NCBI GenBank assembly: GCA_963792915.1
Contig: CAWBYD010000009.1
Location: 1-64,000, forward strand
Length of the DNA: 64,000 bases
Direction of reading: 5' to 3'
From: Solirubrobacter sp963792915
GTDB lineage: Bacteria; Actinomycetota; Thermoleophilia; Solirubrobacterales; Solirubrobacteraceae
A program made the translations under genes and the position numbers. This document shows positions 60,518 to 64,000 of the stretch, piece after piece. Under the pieces are notes generated by a model. That model did no database searches. It was not told where the DNA came from and saw only the letters and a program-made list of their open reading frames with translations. Each line of letters opens with the position of its first letter. Position 1 is the stretch's first letter.

Positions 60518-62064
60518 TCTCGCGGGCGTGGCGCGGGCTCCGGGGGCGGCTGCTGCTCGCTCTCGTGTTCACGAGCGCCGCGACGCTGGCGGTCGCCGCC
60601 GGCGTCACGCTCAGCCCGCTCCAGTCGCGCCTGCGCTCGGAGAGCGCGGCCAGCCTGCGGACCGCGGTCGACGACACGCGCTCGGACTTCGACACCGCGA
60701 TGGTCCAGTCCGAGAAGGCGACCGCGACGGAGAAGCTCGACGCGCGCCAGGCGGCCGATACCCCGGAGGGCCAGTACGAAGCGGCCGACGCGGCCCGCAA
60801 GCTGCGCCGCTACAACCTGATCACGCAGCCGTTGAGCGACCTGCGAGAGCGCACCGGCGCGCGCGTGCTCGTCGGCGACCCGTCCTTCACGTCCGTGTCC
60901 GGCGACGCGCCCGCGTTCCTCGCCGACTCCGACTTCGGGTTCGCTTCCCAGCAGACCCCGCTCGCGATCGCCTACCGCGCGCTGCGCGAAGACACGACGC
61001 TGGTCGAGATCCACGAGGATGACCTGTTCGTCGCCGAGCCCCTCTCCGAGGGCGGCGTGGTGGTAGCCGAGCGACAGCTCAACGAGGTCACGACCGCGGT
61101 CAAACTGGTCCGCAACGCGCTTTTCGCGGCCGCGGCGATCGGGCTCGCGGTCGCCGTCGGGCTCGGGCTCGCGCTGTCCAACACGCTCACGCGGCGCCTT
61201 GGCCGGCTCCAGCGCGCCGCGCTGCGGATCACCCAGGACGGGCCGGAGGCGCCCGCGCCCACCGACCGCGGCAACGACGAGGTCGGCGACCTGGCGCGCG
61301 CGATCGGGCGCATGCAGGAGGAGCTGCGAAGGCAGGAATCCGCGCGGCGCTCGTTCGTGGCGACCGCGTCGCACGAGCTGCGTACGCCGCTGACGATGCT
61401 CCAGGGGACGATGGAGCTGCTCGACGAGGACCTGCGCGAGGGCGGCGACCTGGTCGACGCGCAGGAGCAGGTGCAGAGCGCGCGCCGCGAGCTGCGACGG
61501 CTGGCCGTGCTGGCCACCGAGTTGCTCGACCTCTCGCGGCTGGACGCGGCCGTGCAACTGCGCTCCGAGCCCGTCGAGCTCGACGAGATCGCGCGCGCGG
61601 TGGCCGCCGAGTTCGAGCTGCACGCCGCCGAGCGCCACGTGGAGCTCGAGCTGGTCCCGTCCGCGGAGCCGTGCTGGGCGCACGCCGACCCCGCCGCCTG
61701 CGCGCGGGTCGTGCGGATCCTGATCGACAACGCGCTGCGCTACGCGCCGTCCGGCGAGCCCGTGACAGTCACGGTCATGCACGTCGGCAGCCGCGTCGTG
61801 GTCGAGGTCGCCGACCGCGGGCCGGGCGTCCCCGAGGACGAGCGCGAGCACATCTTCGAGCGCTTCCACCGTGGCAAGGCGACGAGCGCCGAGAGCGGCT
61901 TCGGGCTCGGGCTGGCGATCGGCCGCGAGCTGGCCGAGCGCATGAACGGGCGGCTCTCGCTCGAGGACACCGAGGTCGGGGCGTGCTTCCGGCTGACGCT
62001 GCCGGCGGCTAGCGGGTCTTCACGTAGACCGTCGCCTGCACCGGGTTCGGCCGCGGCGGCGTGA
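60514..62064 (+). CDS. Membrane sensor histidine kinase
   Basis: The 516-residue kinase has a helix at ~12-32 (LLLALVFTSAATLAVAAGVTL), an extracytoplasmic sensor of ~160 residues rich in charged residues, a second helix at ~203-225 (ALFAAAAIGLAVAVGLGLAL), and a HAMP domain. The DHp follows with His287 in ATASHELRTPLTMLQG, then the HATPase with N-box RILIDNALRYAP, G1 VADRGPGVPEDE and G2 FGLGLAIGRELAERM. The ligand is unknown. A Ser/Pro/Ala tail overlaps the convergent transferase gene by 56 bp. Confidence 0.95.
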   Translation: MISRAWRGLRGRLLLALVFTSAATLAVAAGVTLSPLQSRLRSESAASLRTAVDDTRSDFDTAMVQSEKATATEKLDARQAADTPEGQYEAADAARKLRRYNLITQPLSDLRERTGARVLVGDPSFTSVSGDAPAFLADSDFGFASQQTPLAIAYRALREDTTLVEIHEDDLFVAEPLSEGGVVVAERQLNEVTTAVKLVRNALFAAAAIGLAVAVGLGLALSNTLTRRLGRLQRAALRITQDGPEAPAPTDRGNDEVGDLARAIGRMQEELRRQESARRSFVATASHELRTPLTMLQGTMELLDEDLREGGDLVDAQEQVQSARRELRRLAVLATELLDLSRLDAAVQLRSEPVELDEIARAVAAEFELHAAERHVELELVPSAEPCWAHADPAACARVVRILIDNALRYAPSGEPVTVTVMHVGSRVVVEVADRGPGVPEDEREHIFERFHRGKATSAESGFGLGLAIGRELAERMNGRLSLEDTEVGACFRLTLPAASGSSRRPSPAPGSAAAA

Positions 62065-63580
62065 AGTGCGCCGGCTGCACGGAGCTCACTTGCAGCCGGG
62101 GATCGTTGGAGAGGTACTGGTGCCACTCCTTCGAGCGGATGCGCACGCGCGACGTCCAGGGCGCCTGCCAGCGGTTGAGCGCCCACGTGATCGGCTCCAC
62201 CAGCACGACGCGCTGGCCGGCCGGGAGCCGGTCGATCAGCGGCTTGAGGTCCTTCTCTGGAGAGGTCGCGTCCAGGCGCTTGACGCCGTCGCGCCAGTCC
62301 CACACGCCGTGGTCTGAGAGCTCGCCGGTGAGGCTCGCGTAGCGCAGCCCTTCGGGCAGGTAGTAGCCGAGCACCGCGACCGTCTCGGGCTGGGTGGAGA
62401 TCACGAGGTCGCCCGGCGCGAGGCTTGGAGCGATCGCGTGCGCGACGGCGCGGACGTTGCTCTTCTCGACCGGCGCCTTGTCCTGGGCCCACATGATCAC
62501 GACGAGCAGCAGCCCGACGAGCCCGAGCCGGCCGCTGAACGCGAGGCCGCCCGCGGCCAGCAGGATGAACGGCGGCAGCGCGACCGCGAGGTAGCGGTTG
62601 GCCCACGCGGGGCTGGCCTGGCTCAGCGTCCAGGCCAGCACGACCGTCAGCGCGGCGAGGATCGCGAGGCTGAAGATGACCCGCGCGCGTTCGCCGCGGA
62701 CGGGGCGTGCCAGCGCCACCAGGCCGGCCCCGGCGCAGATCAGCAGCACGATCTGCGGCATGTTGCCGAGCAGGGCGCCGGGGACGCCGAGCAGCGAGTC
62801 CAGCGCCGGCGCCTCCGACCACGGCGCGCCGGTGTGGGCCGCCTGGTAGAGCGTCGTCGGCACCCACGGCAGGTAGAGCGCGGCCGCGCCGCCGAAGCCG
62901 AGCAGGCCGTCGCGCAGCAGCTCGCGCCGGCGCTCGCGCTCGGCGAGCCGGTACAGCAACGCCCAGGCGACCGCCGCGGCGACGGTGAAGAAGATCGGCC
63001 AGTTGTGCGTGTACAGCGCGGCGGCGACCGACACCGCGAAGCCGGCGATCCAGGGCCGCCGCGACGTCTCGGAGTCCATCGCGTAGGCGCGCAGGAAGCA
63101 CGTCGTCGCGGGGATGATCAGCAGCGCCACCAAGGCGTACATCCGCGCCTCCTGCGCGAACTGGCTCAGGAACGGGTCGAACGCCATCAGCACGGCGGCG
63201 ATCCAGCCGGCCTTGGCGGTGCGGAAGATCGCCCGCCCGGCCCAGAACGCGGCCGGGATCGCAAGCAGCGCGCACACCAGCGAGAGCCCGCGCACGCCCG
63301 CCTCCGAGCGCCCCGCGAGGCCGAGCCAGAAGTGCAGCAGCACGTAGTACAGCGGCGGGGAGCCGTCCTCGCGCAGCGCGTGCGGGATCGCGCCGAGCGA
63401 GCGGTCGGAGATGCCGACCGACAGGCCCTCGTCGATCCACAGCCCGATCGACGCCTCCTGCGTGCGGATCAGCAACGACACGGCGATCAGCACGCCGAGG
63501 CCGGCCGGGAGCGCGAGCCGTGCCGAGGAGACCGTCCGGGCCCGCAGGCCCCACGCCGGGCGCGAGGCGTAGGTGGCCAT
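62009..63580 (-). CDS. GT39-like integral membrane glycosyltransferase
   Basis: A 523-residue protein with about 10-12 transmembrane helices. The first extracytoplasmic loop contains IGLWIDEGLSVGIS, the acidic DE motif of GT-C enzymes (PMT/ArnT type), followed by HALREDGSPPLYYVLLHFWLGLAG, a conserved loop of actinobacterial polyprenyl-phosphate-dependent mannosyltransferase-like proteins. Later parts include FAQEARMYALVALL and a soluble C-terminal domain from ~360. It would transfer sugar from a lipid donor on the outer face. The 3' end overlaps the histidine kinase gene. The next gene on the same strand begins beyond the window and stops 9 bp upstream. Confidence 0.88.
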   Translation of the reverse strand: MATYASRPAWGLRARTVSSARLALPAGLGVLIAVSLLIRTQEASIGLWIDEGLSVGISDRSLGAIPHALREDGSPPLYYVLLHFWLGLAGRSEAGVRGLSLVCALLAIPAAFWAGRAIFRTAKAGWIAAVLMAFDPFLSQFAQEARMYALVALLIIPATTCFLRAYAMDSETSRRPWIAGFAVSVAAALYTHNWPIFFTVAAAVAWALLYRLAERERRRELLRDGLLGFGGAAALYLPWVPTTLYQAAHTGAPWSEAPALDSLLGVPGALLGNMPQIVLLICAGAGLVALARPVRGERARVIFSLAILAALTVVLAWTLSQASPAWANRYLAVALPPFILLAAGGLAFSGRLGLVGLLLVVIMWAQDKAPVEKSNVRAVAHAIAPSLAPGDLVISTQPETVAVLGYYLPEGLRYASLTGELSDHGVWDWRDGVKRLDATSPEKDLKPLIDRLPAGQRVVLVEPITWALNRWQAPWTSRVRIRSKEWHQYLSNDPRLQVSSVQPAHFTPPRPNPVQATVYVKTR

Positions 63581-63589
63581 CAGCTGATC

Positions 63590-64000
63590 CTACCCACGGG
63601 CACAGGAGGAGCCGATGATCCACTTGGCGGTGCGCGCGATCGGCGGGAAGCGCGCGTCGCGCGACAGGTACGAGTAGCTCGGCGCCAGCGTGCGGCCCGG
63701 CGGGTAGGCGAAGATCTCCGAGTTCATCTCGTGCAGGTGCAGGTACCAGGCGACCGCCTGGGTCTGGAACGCGCCGGTATAGACCGTCCCGCCGCAGGAC
63801 TTCATCGCGTGCTCGCCGCCGCCGGCCTTGATCGCGTCGTCGACCGTGCCGTAGAGCGCGGCCTCGTTCTTGACCTTCAGCCAGCCGGTCCGGAGCTCGT
63901 TGATGTCGGCGTGGACGAACGGCCACGAGCCGGCGACGATCACGACTGTGAGGATCGCCGCGGCGACCGTCCCGGCGCGCCGGTTCGTGAGCTTGACGAG
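63590..64000 (-). CDS. Membrane protein, C-terminal part (5' end outside window)
   Basis: The frame is open to the window edge. The visible 136 residues begin LVKLTNRRAGTVAAAILTVVIVAGSWPF, the last membrane helix, then a ~105-residue extracytoplasmic tail with WLKVKNEAALYGTVDDAIKAGGG, two Cys before the C-terminus (MKSCGG and the final SCARG) and AVAWYLHLHEM. The layout, a membrane part followed by a short outer domain next to a GT39-like gene, suggests another envelope glycosyltransferase-like protein, but no motif is visible. It probably forms an operon with the GT39-like gene (9 bp gap). Confidence 0.6.
   Translation of the reverse strand, partial: LVKLTNRRAGTVAAAILTVVIVAGSWPFVHADINELRTGWLKVKNEAALYGTVDDAIKAGGGEHAMKSCGGTVYTGAFQTQAVAWYLHLHEMNSEIFAYPPGRTLAPSYSYLSRDARFPPIARTAKWIIGSSCARG

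Noticed and set aside
1..64000. tRNA, rRNA, insertion sequences, prophage, attachment sites or origin
   Set aside because: No cloverleaf-type sequence in the gaps, no transposase or integrase motifs, no DnaA-box cluster and no abrupt composition change were noticed by eye. tRNAscan-SE and ISfinder searches would settle this.

Overview
The window is GC-rich, densely coded chromosomal DNA from an actinobacterium-like organism. The gene set suggests the Thermoleophilia/Solirubrobacterales type (Conexibacter, Solirubrobacter and relatives). The grounds are a short RpoD-type sigma factor, an ECF42 sigma factor with its DGPF partner, secreted RTX, LamG and sorbosone-dehydrogenase proteins with Pro/Thr linkers, DICT-domain and baeRF-like proteins, many GTG starts, and two c-di-AMP (ydaO-type) riboswitches in front of cell-wall hydrolases. 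This placement is an inference from gene content. I saw no tRNA, rRNA, CRISPR array, insertion sequence or prophage.

Layout. 1-10 kb: the end of an ArsA-like ATPase, an unknown protein, two HxlR regulators flanking a cytoplasmic HtrA-like protease, AIM24 and PilT, a MarR/SnoaL divergent pair, a 42-bp tandem repeat, the principal sigma factor, and a riboswitch-controlled RlpA-like protein. 10-18 kb: a membrane protein-glpX-esterase operon, tag, two tandem RTX proteins and an SDR. 18-25 kb: a divergent nitrogen-compound locus. Leftward it carries PucR (with an apparent 1-nt frameshift), DUF1989 and an Old Yellow Enzyme; rightward it carries an NCS1 permease, a PuuE-like deacetylase and an asparaginase, with a palindrome in the shared promoter region. 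25-33 kb: a YpfJ-like lipoprotein, a baeRF-like protein, a PadR/HAAS pair, lon and an ABC exporter. 33-46 kb: secreted sorbosone-dehydrogenase and LamG proteins sharing a module, the DGPF/ECF42 pair, a fructosamine kinase with a repeat insertion, a LMW phosphatase, a SagB-like tandem nitroreductase, a thiolase, psuK-psuG and a His-rich PadR regulator. 46-58 kb: UbiB kinase, ArsR/EamA, an acyl-CoA dehydrogenase-metallopeptidase-DAHP synthase operon, a riboswitch-controlled NlpC/P60 protein, an alanine-racemase-like enzyme, a lactone oxidase-cupin operon, rhodanese and a second sorbosone dehydrogenase. 58-64 kb: a UDP-galactopyranose-mutase-like flavoprotein, a two-component system and a GT39-like membrane transferase.

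How it works together. Four-base ATGA/GTGA stop-start overlaps tie several operons, so translational coupling is common. Many first genes have a TAnnnT hexamer 6-11 bases before the start codon with no Shine-Dalgarno sequence, which is the geometry of leaderless transcripts. In two divergent pairs the two hexamers lie back to back in a near-palindrome. Several genes coding for regulators sit beside a clear inverted or direct repeat. The most system-like unit is the PucR-controlled nitrogen locus at 18.1-24.8 kb; its substrate cannot be read from sequence.
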